Shown: positions 1 through 32,805, counted from the stretch's first letter. The stretch is DNA of 64,000 bases from Certhia americana (GCA_018697195.1 CM031866.1:8590854-8654853); one strand, 5' to 3'. Program-made: numbers and translations. Notes: generated from the sequence alone by a model not told the origin.

Positions 1-890
1 TACAGCCTGAATTTCTCAGTGCTCTGAAGGTCTCTTGGTGCAGAGTGCAACACACAGGCATGTGAACTGCTTCCTTGTTACTGATTAGGCTTAAAAATAA
101 AATTCTTTCAATCAAAAGCCAAGAAGTCAACATACCCAAATAAAGTGTTTCCAGTTAAAATGTATCAGCTAGTTTCATCTGTGAGAAAGGCACTAGGTGT
201 ACTGCTTTTAATATAAATACACATAGAAGGCATAGAAATAGCTGTAATTGCAAATAGAAACATAAGCTGCCCAAACCAAGGTTGCTGTGATTGCTGCTGC
301 TTGTTTCTGAGCCAGCAGCATTAACAAAAGTAGCTGCAGAGACACAGCCAAAACCCCTCCTCTCTGGAAATGCACGAGTGGCCTGAGCCCAGTGGCTCAC
401 AGTGCTGAGCCCTCTGTGCCCAGCCCATGAGTGCTGGTGAGCACCTGCTCGGCTGCAAGCAGGTGAGCAGTCCTTGCAGAAGTGAATCCTGAAGAGAATT
501 AACAAAACTATATGATTTGCTTATCATATATGGAGTCTTACCATAAGAGTTGATTGCTTCTTAAAAGATTTCTTGGGATTTTTAACAAGGTTGACCCACA
601 AGACATACTTTTTGACAAATAAAACATGTGCATGTGACAGAGTTATGTATGTTAATTTTTCATGCTTCACAATGCTGACCTTCATGTTGTGCAGTAGCTC
701 TGTGCAGGGACTGCTAGCACTGCTATTCTTCAGCGTGCGGAGGCTAAACACTGACATCATTATTATTATTTAACTTCATGCAGTATTTCTAAAACTGTCA
801 AAGCAGCTTACTTAAAAATAGCTGTGGGAACTGGCAACGCACTGCCACGCAAAGTCACAATGTTGCGAAGTGGTGCTAGAGGCAGTCGTC
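1..890. other. Sequence downstream of TM6SF1, no gene seen
   Basis: This stretch lies beyond the probable TM6SF1 polyadenylation signal. Small open frames occur on both strands, but none resembles a known protein or has paired splice sites. I see only ordinary intergenic sequence. Confidence 0.5.
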
Positions 891-896
891 TTTATT
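891..896 (-). terminator. TM6SF1: Probable TM6SF1 polyadenylation signal
   Basis: The plus strand reads tttatt, so the minus strand carries the canonical AATAAA hexamer about 160 bases after the TM6SF1 stop codon. It is the only clear AATAAA on the minus strand between the stop and the window edge. This implies a short 3' UTR. Alternative polyadenylation beyond the window cannot be excluded. Confidence 0.6.
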
Positions 897-1055
897 TTCC
901 CTTTTTCAGTAGGATAAACAAAGCAGACCGTGTGACTACACAGTTGTGCAATTTTACACATCTTACACGCTTCATTTGGGTTCCATTTGAGCAGTTCAGT
1001 TACATCCCAACCCAATTATATACATAGCCAAGGACAGGAGCTGGAAACAGTTCTG

Positions 1056-20527
<19,472 letters not shown>

Positions 20528-20565
20528 CCCCGCGGCGGGAGGCGGCGGCCGCCCTGTGCGCCCCA

Positions 20566-20645
20566 GCCCAGCCCAGAGCCGAGCCGAGCCCAGCCCAGCC
20601 CAGCCCGGCCCAGCCCGGCCCAGCCCAACGCCGAGCCGAGCCCCA
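20566..20645 (-). repeat. Short CCCAG/CCCGG tandem repeat in TM6SF1 5' UTR
   Basis: The plus strand shows imperfect five- and ten-base units of the type cccag, cccgg and gagcc. The sense (minus) strand is therefore made of GGGCT/GGGCC blocks 40-120 bases before the start codon. The regular runs of three G on the sense strand could form a quadruplex in RNA or DNA; that is inference. Confidence 0.7.
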
Positions 20646-22615
20646 GGCACCGCCTCGCCCCTGCCCGCCGCCCGCCCCAGCGCCGCCGGCCCCCCCGCCC
20701 GCGCCGCAAAGGTTAAATCCGCCTCGGAAACCGGAGCCGCCCGGCGCTCCTCCGGCCGCTCGGGGAGCGCCTCCGCCCGCCCCGGGGCTCGCCCCGCTCC
20801 CCCTCGGCCCTGCCCCGCGGTCGGGGACTGCCCGATGGGCGATGCCGCCCTCTCGGGACAGGGGGTGCGGGTCCAGTCCCGCGGGGACGGACGCTCCTCC
20901 GGTGACCGACAGAGCCGACGTGCCAAGGGGCGGCTGTGACAGCCGAGCTGAGCGCTGCGGGCTGGAGGCACGGCGAGGAACCGGGGCGGCCACAGCCGAG
21001 GGGAGCCCCGCGGAGCGATCCGGTCTCATGAGAGGTGCTGGATGGAGAGAGGGTCCCTTGATCCGGCTAGTGAAGAACTCCCAGAGAAACCCGTAAAAAA
21101 ATTATGCGTCTCTTTTGCGTCAGTATTTAGCTGGGTTACTGAGAAAAAGGACATTAGCGTTTAAAAAATGATGGGGAAAAAAAGAGTTCATCTTTTCCAC
21201 TTAGGTGCCAAAAAAAATTAGCAAGAACTGGGTCTATGTTTGACCTTATCCATCAGCCTTTTCCTTTTGGCTTCACACTTTGCCTGTACCTCAATATCAG
21301 CACTGAAGTGTCAGCAGTGGAACGAGCCGTGTGTGCAAGGCAAACAGAAATGAAAACCGCTGTTCCTAGAAGTTACTGAACTAATTCCAGGACATTGGCA
21401 AGTGAGAATATGTTGCCTGAAGAAAACAGCAAATGCACTTCTAACGTGCCAGGCAAGCTCTTTCTGGAAGAATTAACATTGTTGTAAAAGCACCCTGTGC
21501 AATAACGGGCGCAATTCAGGCTCCCTCGAGTTGAAATGATACAAAGGAGGACTGCTGAGGTGGCTGAGGAAACAGGGCACCTGTCTGTCAGGAAAGACTG
21601 AAGAGCTTGGCATAGAGTGCTCTCTGTAAATACTTGAGGAGTTAACACCAGCTAGAGGAAAGAACTCTTTAATTTGAAGGACGAAGCTGTGAAGAAACTG
21701 TCACTAGTTTTCAGAAACAGCTATGAGCAATAAAGGGTATTCTAAGTCTTTTGCAGTAAATTTGGACACTTTAAGCAATAGACTAATTGATATAATACCT
21801 CTCACAGAATGGAACTTGGTGACCTAGAACGTATCTATGTCCTATCTATTCTACACAAACAAATTCTTGCATACTTATTTCAAGTGAGAAAGATCTAGAA
21901 TCTGGCCATAGGTATACAAATGGGTTAAACCACGCTCAATCAAACTATCTGGTAAAAACATGATGCAACTCCTAAAAGTAATTTAGTCCACCCAAGTGTC
22001 AAAATTGCCATTGGATGAGTCAGGGCTAAATTTACCACCTCCAAATGCCTACCTTTCAATGCACAGCCGGTTTACTTCTCAAGATTTCAAATGTATAGGC
22101 TGCTTATTTGTATGCAGCTGCCACAGCCCAGTCTCAAGATTCATGTCTCAAGCTTTGCTTCTCAGTTCCCGTGTCTCTGAAGTCAAACACTACATGAGAA
22201 ACTTTCCTCATCACTCTGCCAGCATATTCCAGCTCTGATTTGCATCCAGCTTGTTCCTCAAGTCCTATTTAAACTTCCGAGCAGAAAATGTCAAGGCACA
22301 CTGTGGTAATCACATAGCAACTCAACAGCAGAGATGCATTGTTTGAGTCTCTTTTGATTAGAAAAATAATTATCCACTTTTGATTAGAAAAAGAATTATG
22401 AGCAGAAGAGACCCTGAAATGGGATATTTGAAATGTTTGTTCAAAGGGCATGTTTTCCCCTTTCATTTTCATCTCTCACCCTATGAAAAAAACATGAGTG
22501 AGCCTTCCAGCTCCATCAATCCTTTCCATGTCCTGTTTGGACAGGCCCCCAAGTTCACCCATGATATTGCTGAACATGTGGATTCTGGTGTGCCACACTT
22601 TCCATACCAGAAATC

Positions 22616-22636
22616 TTTTTTTTTTTTTTTTTTTTT
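22616..22636. repeat. Poly-T tract (21 T)
   Basis: An uninterrupted T homopolymer in intergenic DNA. No target-site duplication or retroposon body is evident. Confidence 0.85.
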
Positions 22637-25600
22637 CTCGTTAGTTCCTTCTAACTCTGGCCTTCCTGCTCTGTGCCAAAATATCCTGGCTTCTATTTCA
22701 GGCTTTAGGAAGAAAATAAAACCACCGGCATTCTTGTTGACTTTATTTTTGCAGATGAAACCAATTCTAGAGAAAAAGGAAACTTGCTTGGTTGGCACAG
22801 TCCAAAACCACTGACCAACTTCTCCAAAGGCAAATAGTTCAAAATATGGCTTAAGCTAGAAATCAAGTCAAAGAGCAAACAATCTCAAACTGATCAAAAA
22901 CACCCTCACTTGAAAACCAGGAGTCCTCAAAAACTAACACATGTATTTTTTGACAACTCTAAGTTGTCTAAGTGTTCTTGTGGGGGAGGAAGGGGAAAGA
23001 ACTTCAACTTCAACTGCTTGTAACACCACCCTCTATTCACATGTACCAGAACAGTGATATAAAAACGAAGGTAGGAATAGGATGTCTTTAACAACACAAT
23101 TACTAATCAAAGTTTATATGAAAGCAGTGTTGATAAGCTGCTGTCACCAGAATAAATGTAACCTCCCAGCTCCCTGTCACATACTCAATTATATTCATTT
23201 CTTGATGTTGCAAAACCTTTTTTTCTTATTATTTCCCCCCCCAGTTTTTATAAATGGTAACATCATCATGAGACATGTGAATGCCCTAACTTGTAGAAAA
23301 TCAAACAACTATTTAACTATTTAGCAATATTAGACGTCAGAATAAGATTGAAAAATACACATATCCTCCACAAACTGCAGTGAAGCTTAGGAAAGCAAAA
23401 TAGAGTAATTAAAACATGAAAATGGAGACTCTTTCCCTTTCAGAAGTTGTCAGAGGATCATATTTATTGACAGCAAGAGATTCCTCGAGTTTTGAATTAT
23501 GTTTCATGTGAAATAGTCCCTTCAGCAGCACAGTGCCAAAACTAGTGATCCTTGACCACAATGCAACATTCTTGTGTCAGAAGCTACGTAATTTCTGTCT
23601 AAATAGTCCTTTTAAAATATGGAACCCAACTCTCTGTCAAATCACAAGTATCAGCCTTATGCCACATGTCAGATTCCTCACTGGGAATCCTGGCCACAGC
23701 AAGAAGCCAGTTCCACTTGTGTGGCCCCTCAGCTGGCAAAGCCCAACTCACGAGCAATAAATATGCTTGGGCTGATGTTTGTTGGCTTCTTGATTAGAAC
23801 ATTAATCACTCCTTATCATATGGAAGTTTTTTCTCTCCAGTCTCTGTACTAAATGGTGGCAGATCAATTCTGATGTCAGAACTGAGAAGGCATCTGTAAG
23901 TGTGCCAGCAAAAGAATACTGTGGAGAATATAAAAATAGATAATTTATTAATGGTCAGCTACAAAGTAGGAGATTAACTGGCCATTAGGTCTTTGTGTCT
24001 ACTTTTAGTCTGAAAAAACAGCTCTTACTTTAATAACTGCCCATTAAATCATGACTACTTGTAGGATTTAACGTTATATTTAAAAACATAGTCATCTTAA
24101 TTTTAAATCAAAATCACAGTAATTCAAACAAACATAGGTAGCTGAACCTTAAGCAAGCTCATGAAGATCAATGCAAGGATTAAGAGACACTATTTTTATC
24201 TGTTGGAAGCACTGCTCATGTGTTCACACAGGGCTCTGCCAAGCAGCAAGCTTTCATTGCATTATGATGCCAGCTACAAAATGCCATCCTGCTACAAAAC
24301 AACTTGTGTCATTCAATTTTTATGGAACTAAGCTGATACATTTTGGAGGCTTTACTTTCCTGTATAAGCAAGTGAGTTTTTAAGGCAAGAGAAATCAGTA
24401 ACCAATAGTCCAGATAAAGATGGTAGATTAAAAGGTGAATGAAGAGATTAATTAAAATCTTTGGTTTTGGGTCTTTTGTTAATGTATTAATTTGCTGAGA
24501 GAGCATCTTAGACCACATATAACTGCCATCCTCTAACGGCTTTAAAGCCAACCTCTCCTGTTTCTGAATTTCTTGTTAGCTGAGGGTGTAACAGGTAATA
24601 AGTGATGTTGTACTGTAAATCTCAGATAGCGTGGTGCATCAGAGGCAACATAAGGCAGCTCACATGGTATGCACTGGGGGTCAGGAGGCCAGGTGCTGAT
24701 GATCTGCTGAGGATTTGGGGGGATTCACCAGCAGCAATCACAGCATCAAAGAAGAATCCAAAGAGGAATTAGTGATCCGTGACCATTCCACTTACAAATT
24801 TGAGTATCAGTACCTCAAAAAAAAAAGAGCTGATTTTACACCACAACCTCTCTATTCACCAACGATGTTAAAAGGAAAAAAAAAGACATGCCAGAGTAAA
24901 ACTAATAGGCATTATAATAAAAGGGAGCACATCAGTTGTACTGTTTATCTTCAACTGGAAATGGCAAGTGCAATTTCTCAGTAAGAATCTCATTAACTAT
25001 GTGGAAATTAAGCTGCTAGCTAAATACCCTGGTGGAAGAGTAGGACATAAGGATTCTAACTGAAGCACTGCTGTGCCTCAACATATTTAGCAGGGATTGA
25101 AAGGTAAATAGCTTCATGAAATAGCCACTGGTCAGTCATAAACACATGATGGTAATAACAAATTAAAAAATTTCCTTTCCTTTGCTTCTTCAGCTATGTA
25201 GTGGCAGAATATTTTTAATTCTTTAAAATACTTGTCAAAGTATAGCATTTTTCATAGAACCAACCATGTCGGTATTTTAAATTATATGAAAAATAGGTGT
25301 GTGGTGAGTAGAATCTTCTATGGCTTAAATAATTGGCTTTGTTTTGTAACTACTTTCAGAGAAAAGATGTGATGAATGTTGCTGTTGCCCCTTGCTGTAT
25401 GTTTCTGAAATGCATAAATGTGCTGAATGAGAAATGAAAGAACTACTTCCACAACTGGGGTCCTCAAAAACTTCCATGTCCCATTGGTATCAGATGTACA
25501 TATCTCTAAGCAACAATTTCAAAAAATTCACAGAAATGCTTTGATTAGCAGGAATGTTTATTGTAACAGTGTAATTTCTACTATAAAGTAGTAGAAGTTA

Positions 25601-27516
25601 AAGTACAAATCATTAGTACAGTCACTAAAAATGAGAAAAGTATCACTACAATAAGGGGCACAAGATACATAATTACCTTAATATTCCAGGACAGCTAGCC
25701 AGCACAGCTGAAAATGCACAATAAAACGCTCAGATGCAAGAATTACTTGTGGAAATGACAGCACAAAGAATGATTATGAATTTTTAAAAATTCTGAGAAT
25801 GTTGCATTCTTGTGGTCAGTTTAAGAATACAGGTGAATTTATACCAGAGAAAAGATACCAGTTTCTCTTATTATGGTTTTTTAAAGTCAACATTATATAG
25901 GCACTTTACAAGACATAAGAATAAAACCTAATCCCCACCCTTAACATTACCTAGATCTAAGACTGAGATTTCTGTGCTTGAGTGGATCCTGTGCTCCAAA
26001 AACTGCATCTGTCATCTGCAGAGCCCACTGCACAGGCTAATGCAAGCCAGAGAGGAGAAAACTATAACAACCAGAAGAAAAAGCCCAAAGATACAACATT
26101 GTTTTTGTGGTTGTTATTAACTGTAGTTATTAAAAATTACACATTTGAGCAACTGTAATGCTACTGTTAATTCAGTGATGGGAACAGTAATATGCATGTC
26201 TGTCATTCACAGCAGTGGCATGGATCAGATGTAGAGGATTTTAAGAGTCTAATTGAGCATGGAAAGGAAAATATGTCATCAAATGGTCCCAGCCAGGAAG
26301 CTTAATCAGAAACAAATCTATGATTTACTCTGAATTATTCCCTTCCCTCCTGAAGCAGAGAAAGGATGCTCACTGCTTATGAGAACAATTGCTAATCACT
26401 GTGAAAATACGTGCCAGCTCAAAAACTCTGATCATAACAACAAATAGCTCCTTGGAGCATACACAAATCTGAGTTCATGTGGGGAAAAGAAGGAAAGGGA
26501 GGAGAATTTAAATCATTTCAGGAACAAATGGTTGAAAACAATACTCTTAGTAACCTAAACCTTTTTGATGGCTCTCTGAGAACTGGCCCCGTTTCAGGGG
26601 CAGGAGAGGCCAGGGCCACTGGGCAGGCATTCCTGAGTCTCTGGGACATCCCTGGCATCACAGGTATCTCAGAAATCCCTGCAGTTTGATCACAGCATTC
26701 TCTGCTTCCTCCTCAGTACATGTAAACACACTTTGTCCTCTCTCTCCCTGCTGACAGTGAAGGAACCTCAAGACTTGGAGAGTATTTCCTTCGTGAATTT
26801 CTGCAGAATAGAAGGCACCAGGTCAGCATGGGCTTGCTCAGGCTGTTATATAGACGTTGAAAAAATTAACTGCTCAGAAGTGTAGACACTCCCTGACCTT
26901 CTGTTTTGCTGGCTAGAGATCAAGACAACCTTCACAGCAGCATAATATAATACTGTTGAACTTTTTTTTGCAGCCCTTGATTTGTAACCATTTTGATATG
27001 TGAGATCAAACAAAACAATGTCTTGTTGAACTGCTTATATATATAATTTTTTTTATTCTATACCAGTTTCTGCTGTATTTCCCAGACAAAACCTGAACAC
27101 GCTAAGAAATCAAATAATGGGATGGCATTTTAGTGACATTCATGTGTAGCCCTTTTGGGAAAAGCATTGTGTATTATTTCTGATCTGGACTGGCAAATAC
27201 AATCCCATGACATCACATTTAAAAATGGCTGTGATCCACCCACTGAGAATACCAAAGAAAAGCTGGCTGATTTTTTTTTTTTCTGTTCAAGGAAGCTAGC
27301 ACAAAGATTATAAGGTGAAACAAACGTCTGGAGCTCATTGTCTACATGAAGAAAAGCTCAGTGTCAAAAGGAAATATGTTACTTAATATTTTCTTATTTT
27401 TCACTTTCAAAACTGTTTCAGTGCCTTTGGCATTTAGCTGAACAGATCGGATGGACATCTTGGTCACATTTCTCCTTTTCTTTGTCCCTTGCCTTTGTCC
27501 TTTGTCTTCTTTTCTG

Positions 27517-27622
27517 GTTTTTTTTGTTTGTTTGTTTGTTTGGTTTTTGTTTTTTTTTTTGTTTGGTGGGGTTTTTTTGGGTTTGGGTTTTTTTGGGTTT
27601 TATTTTTTTTGGGGGGGGGGGG
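27517..27622. repeat. T/G low-complexity tract ending in a 12-G run
   Basis: The plus strand is almost entirely T and G: (TTTG)n, then long T runs separated by GGG or GGGG, then twelve G at 27611-27622. It creates three overlapping open frames rich in F, G and L, which are artefacts of composition. The G runs could form a quadruplex. Confidence 0.85.
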
Positions 27623-28035
27623 TCACTCTTGGTTTATTTTACTTTATTTCTATTTCTTTCCCCTCATTTTCTATCTCCATTTTCTTTCTTAGACCATCAC
27701 ACAGGTTTTTCCATTTTTTTCCTATGTTGCATAGCTTTGCCTTCTTATGACTGATTTCTCATCCCTGAAGCTGTCTTACACCCTTTGTCTGTCCCTTTAC
27801 TTCTCCCTTTACTTCTCTGGTGTACCTTTCCCTTTTTCCAGCCCTCTTCCATCCCTGTTAACCTCCTCTAGAGTGTTACTGACACTTTTTGCAAACAAGG
27901 TTCTCTCGAAGCAGAGCAGTTGTGGCTGTTGGCTCTCAGCTGACAGGTTAACCCGTGGGTGAACACAGAACGATGAAAGTAAAAAGACAGCAGTGACAGA
28001 AATGCTCATTAGTACCCCGGCCATCCCATCACTGC

Positions 28036-28060
28036 AAAAAAAAAAAAAAAAAAAAAAAAA
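28036..28060. repeat. Poly-A tract (25 A)
   Basis: An uninterrupted A homopolymer in intergenic DNA. A retroposed sequence might end in such a run, but nothing upstream resembles a processed gene. Confidence 0.85.
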
Positions 28061-29117
28061 GTCCCATTTAAATTAAAATTATCCATTTGTGCCCAAGGTG
28101 TCAGTGTTTCACATCTCTGTCCCTAAGATGTGAAGAGAATGTGGGGCTTTCCTTCCTTCCCTTCTTTGTCCAAACTGGGACAAGAAAAGTGTAGAGATGA
28201 TACCTTCATTCTTCTAAGTCAGCAGTATGATTTTATTTTTAAATATAGCCTCTGTGCAAAGCTAGCTGCAGCTTTCTGGTTGGTCCACTATATCTCCTGG
28301 TGCCCTTTCCCACTATAGTTTACCCTGCTGAAATTGCTTCCATCTTGCTAAAGGTTCTCAAAAATTTGTTCTGCGAAACGGACCACATTTGCTTGGTCTC
28401 AGTTTTGTCCTAATTATAAACCTGAATGCAGAGCGGTGACATGTTCTATTCCTCTTTTAGCCACACGCTTCCATAAATGCTGACAAGTCGGGAGCGGTGA
28501 CAAACAGCTCCCAGCGCCGCCGTGGAAATCGCCGCTGTGGTTACAGCACAACCCCAGCAGATGGCAAAAGGAATCGCCTCAGTTCTGCAGCGGTTTGACA
28601 GGACTGGGAAAACGCAAACACCTCTTACTCCTTCCCCCTTTCCTTCCTAAAAGCCGGCACGACAGCGCACAGCCCCCGAAGGTGAATCCACCTGCCCACC
28701 CTGCTCCGAGGGCGGCGAACGGGGCGAGTGCTACTGGGGCACAAGCTCTGAGTGCTCTCCTCCGAAGTTAAAACACGAAATGTCGAGACACGCAGTCGGT
28801 GCATAGGGACAGTAAGGTGTATGTGCCTTAAAAGCCGCCGTTGTTTCAACTTCACTCCAGAAATATTTAAAATAGGTCACCAGCCCTCGTTCTCGCTGTT
28901 AGCACAGAGAGATGGGTGTTATGAAAATGAATTTGCATTTTACGTGCCTAAGCACAGTGGCTGCAATGTATCGGCTCCCACGGCAGCGTTATCAGTTCCG
29001 TGCTCTGTGCCCGGCCCATCCGCTCCTTCCATGCTCCGGATCTGGAGGATTCCCTGTTGCACGGGCGCTCCGGACGCCTTGGCGGGCCTGGCGAGGGGGC
29101 GCAGCCCCCGGCAATCC

Positions 29118-29830
29118 CGGGCTCATCCCGCGGCACTTCCTGGGCACATCCCGGCTCATCCTGATACATCCCGGGCCATCCCGGGCACTTCTGGGGCACA
29201 TCCTGACACATCCCGGGCTCATCGTGATACATCCCGGGCTCATCCGGCACATTCCCGGGGCTCATCGGCACATCCCAGGCACATTCCCGACACATCCCCG
29301 GGCACATCCCGGGGCACTTCCCCAGGGCACATCCCCAGGCACATCCCGGGCTCATCACAGGGCACTTTCCCGGGCACATTCCATGGCACATTCTGGCCGC
29401 AATTCCAAGGCTTCTCCCAGGCACATCCCGGGCTCATTCCCAGGCCCACATTCCCGGGCTAATCCCAGGCACATTCCGGGCATCATCCCAGGCTCATCCC
29501 GGCACATCCAAGGCAACATTCCCGGGCCTCATCCCAGGCACATTCCTCGGGCCTCATACCAGGCTCAACCCAGGCCCATCCCAGGCCACATTCCCGGGGC
29601 TCATCACAGGCACATTCCAGGGCCATCCCGCCTTCCAGGCACACCCGGGCTCATCCAGGCACATTCCGGGCTCATCCCAGGCACATACCTGACACACAGG
29701 GCCATCCTGACACATCCCGGGCTCACCGGGCTCATCCTGCTCCACGTCCCGGGGCTCATCCATTGCCCACAGCCACAGCGCGCAGATCCCTGCTCCATCA
29801 CCGGGCTCATCCTGCTCCATCCAGGCTCAT
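29118..29830. repeat. GC-rich minisatellite (catccc-gggct / caggca units), left copy
   Basis: About 0.7 kb of imperfect 11-12-base units alternating forms such as cacatcccgggct and catcccaggca, giving a 22-24-base higher period. The array lies just upstream of the BTBD1 exon-1 copy. It produces long repetitive open frames on both strands (His-Ile-Pro-Gly or Pro-Gly-Met-Cys rich) that are not genes. Confidence 0.88.
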
Positions 29831-29950
29831 CCCTGCTCCGGCGGCCTGTGAGTGTGTGCGCACGTGGCGCGTGCGCGGCGGTGCCCGCGGTGACGCCGGG
29901 GCGGTGCTGACGGAGCCCCGGGGGCCCGGGCCGGCGCGGCCACGAGGGCG

Positions 29951-30351
29951 ATGGCGGCGGCGGGGGGCGGCCCGGGGGATGCCAGCGGAGAAGCCGCCCG
30001 CCACCGCGCGGGGTCGGCGCCGCCGAGGCCGGCGCGGTGTTGCAGCGGAGCAGCTGTACAACTGGCAGGCAAACAAGGCTCGCTGCGGGAACGCTTCGCC
30101 TTCCTCTCTCTTCCAACGAGCTCTCAGCGCGTGCACTTCGTGTGGGCAAGGGCAGCGCCGCGGACGGCGGGCGCCGGCGGGCGGCGCCCACGGGCCCGGC
30201 CAGCAGAGCTTCCCGCCCACCGGTTCGTGCTGCGCGGCCGGCAGCGGCCGTGTTCGAGCGATGTTCAACGGCGGCATGGCAACCACCTCGGCCGAGTAAT
30301 CGCCGCCGCAAGAGGGAGCCCACACGCCGCACCCTGCTTGGCTCTCATCAG
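29951..30351 (+). pseudogene. BTBD1: Broken copy of BTBD1 exon 1 (probable assembly duplicate)
   Basis: This interval corresponds to 34200-34605, including the ATG context (gggcgatggcggcgg) and the donor CAG|GTCAGCGCGG. Fragments of the BTB reading frame such as LYNWQA, RFAFL, HRFVL and [12 protein letters not shown] appear in different frames, because small indels break the exon, and TAA follows TTSAE. No single frame spans it. It cannot encode a BTB domain as written. Most probably it is an error-containing duplicate of the one true exon; a real decayed tandem copy is the less likely alternative. Confidence 0.85.
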
Positions 30352-32774
30352 GTCAGCGCGGGGCGGGGCGGCCGCGCACGGACGGGGCTCCGATTGGCAC
30401 CGCGCATTTTCCTCGCTACGCGGCCCCTACCGGCTCCTGGCACACACAGAGCCCGGCCTGTCCCTGCGCCCGTCCCCGAAGGGGGAGTAGGGAGGAGCGG
30501 AAACACCTTGTGGGCTCCACGCAAGGGTCACACCCCCCGCCGACGTGTTTGGCCCTTCTTGCCTTTATCCTGACACTGTTTTCCAAGAGAACGTGCCCTA
30601 ATTCCATGGCAGCTGACTGTCCGTTTAGGGGGACGCACTCGTGGGTGTATGGTTGGGCTCGTGGATTCAGTGTTTTGTTTGTTAAAGTTTAAAATGATGG
30701 GGAAGTAGTAGGTCCCCTTGGTGTTGAACGATCCAGCTATCTTTAATAGTAACTAAGAAGGGACAGGGATGTTGTCCCAAGCTTTTAGTTTCATTTGATA
30801 CGTACATTGAAATTTGATCTTTATTGAAGTCTAGTTCATCTTCCTGTTCACTCTTTCTTGCCGCGTCAGCGATGAACTAAGTTGTTTGTATCTTTTTGCC
30901 GAATTGTAAATCAGCTTGGCAGAGAGGGAACATGCAGCAGAAGGCAGTAACCAGCTGCATTTTACTCCCAGACCATTGAGCGTGAGACTGGGAGTTGCAT
31001 TGATGGCAAAAAGGTATGAAGTCGTTGTTAGTGATTTCTAATTTGGGCAGAATTAAATCGGAGTAGTTTGCATGCTCACAAACTGTTGAGTTTACCTACA
31101 AATCTCTTCCTTACAGTTGTATGTGCAAATAAATGAATTTAGGTATTCATTAGAACAATTCAACTAATTGTTTATTTGGCCCAAGCTGTAGTATACAATA
31201 CAACTGTATAAACCTGAAGGTTTTAATCAAAGAAAACCACTCTGCATAGGCAAAAAATATCAACTATAAAATATATAAACAGTTCTCTGTAATGAACCAT
31301 GGGAAACAAGTAATTATTGCTGCAGATAAATATGTAGTGTCTAACGTTTTTTTGTAATAGAAGAACTCTCCAAAGTCTTGGCAACTTTATTTTTTGGTGA
31401 AGCTAAGAGATCCCAAGAGATAGAATATTAGAAGAGTCACCTGATCCTTAGGTGCGTGGCTAGACATATGCACGGCCAGGAGTTAAAAGTAAGTGATGTG
31501 CACAACACCCAATAAACCCCCATGCAGCAGAATGGTCTTTCTGTTTTTGCTGTTGGCAAACAAACTGCTCGTTGTGGACTATTTTGACAGAGGAGCGTGA
31601 GACGTAGTGGGAAGTGTCCAAACAAATTGGTTTCAAAGGTTTAAAAGTGCACATGACAGGGCACAGTATCAGTTGCCTGTGTACATGTGGGCACAAACGT
31701 GGACAGTAAAAAGTGGATATAATAAGAGAAGTTTGGGTAAAAGTTAGAAACACAGAAACAGAGATTTCAAGAGGTTCTCAGTGAAGATAAGAAGGGTGGT
31801 TTTGGACACTGAGAAGTGAATGAAGAGATGCTCTACGAAGCAGACCCAAAAAGCATCTTGTGCTGCGGGGCTGCACAGTGGTAATGCCAGGGACTTGCGT
31901 CAGTAACACTCATGTGCCTGTGCGCTTGTCGGATATCACCACACGGGTGGACTGCTGAAAATCTCAGATGCTGTGCCAGCTCTTGAGGACATTATTCCCT
32001 GCTATTGCAATTTCTGGGGCTTATATGGAAACAAAGCACATTCATACCTTGTTAAAAACAAGTATCTAGGAGAAGTTCTGTAATACATGCCAGTACTGGA
32101 CTGTTCCATGTGGAAAACGTGGGGTCTTTTCCTGGTGTTGACTGAAAGAGTCAGGAATGATACGTTGTACCGATTTTGTTAGAAAATCATAAGATAAGGA
32201 TAGTCCTTCACAGGGACATTTCCCTAATTGTTGCAATACCAGTTTGACGGTATGTTGGCTAGACAATTAAGTCAGGATTTTGACTACCTGTAGCAAATGA
32301 AATCAAGTAAAGGAAAGTTAAAGTAATGCAAAACTTTTAGGCATAATTTAATTATTAATGATAAAATAATATTTAATCATTTAATATGTGGTGATTCCCC
32401 AGCTCATTCCATAATTTATCATGTGGTTTGTTAAGTCAGCTGTAGGTGCGTGTTGAATACCGATTACTGACAATTGCTACTTGTAAAATTAAAGGAAAAA
32501 GAAATTTTTTTATGAAAAACAAATAAATAGTTTGGACAGAGAAATCCTTAAGAGATGAAATTATATCATTTTTGAGTCAACAAAATAGTGGATCTATGTG
32601 TCGATCAATGAAAACAACTGTGTGTGTTGATTTGACACTGTTTGATAGCAGAATGATCGCAAGAAAATTCAAGTTGTTCTCAGTAGGGTTCTGCTTTACA
32701 GTGTCTTTTGCGTGTTTCTACTGGATTTTTTTTTTTTTTTAATTTTTCACTTCATATTTCACCCCAAATGGAGC

Positions 32775-32776
<2 letters not shown>

Positions 32777-32805
<29 letters not shown>
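32777..32805. repeat. Poly-T tract (29 T), present only in left copy
   Basis: A 29-T homopolymer sits in the left duplicate. At the corresponding place in the right copy (about 37025-37035) no such run exists. The difference is one of the larger discrepancies between the copies and looks like a read or consensus artefact. Confidence 0.75.

Larger units (their letters stand above)
21051..28948. other. Intergenic region between TM6SF1 and BTBD1
   Basis: About 7.9 kb of mostly AT-rich sequence. No exon or gene is recognised on either strand. It contains poly-T at 22616-22636, G/T low-complexity DNA at 27517-27622 and poly-A at 28036-28060. The GC content climbs after about 28480, near the left copy of the BTBD1 5' region. 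Regulatory elements for the divergent TM6SF1-BTBD1 pair could lie here, but none can be identified by eye. Confidence 0.6.

Noticed and set aside
27451..27754. Three overlapping frames rich in Phe, Gly and Leu that look like membrane proteins
   Set aside because: They are produced by the T/G low-complexity tract.
28036..28060. Poly-A tail of a possible processed pseudogene
   Set aside because: No gene-like body upstream and no clear target-site duplication around the run.
28752..29910. Long plus-strand frames (236 and 332 codons) and minus-strand frames rich in His, Pro, Gly, Met and Cys
   Set aside because: They are translations of the 11-12-base minisatellite; all frames are open on both strands and there is no protein-like composition or homology.
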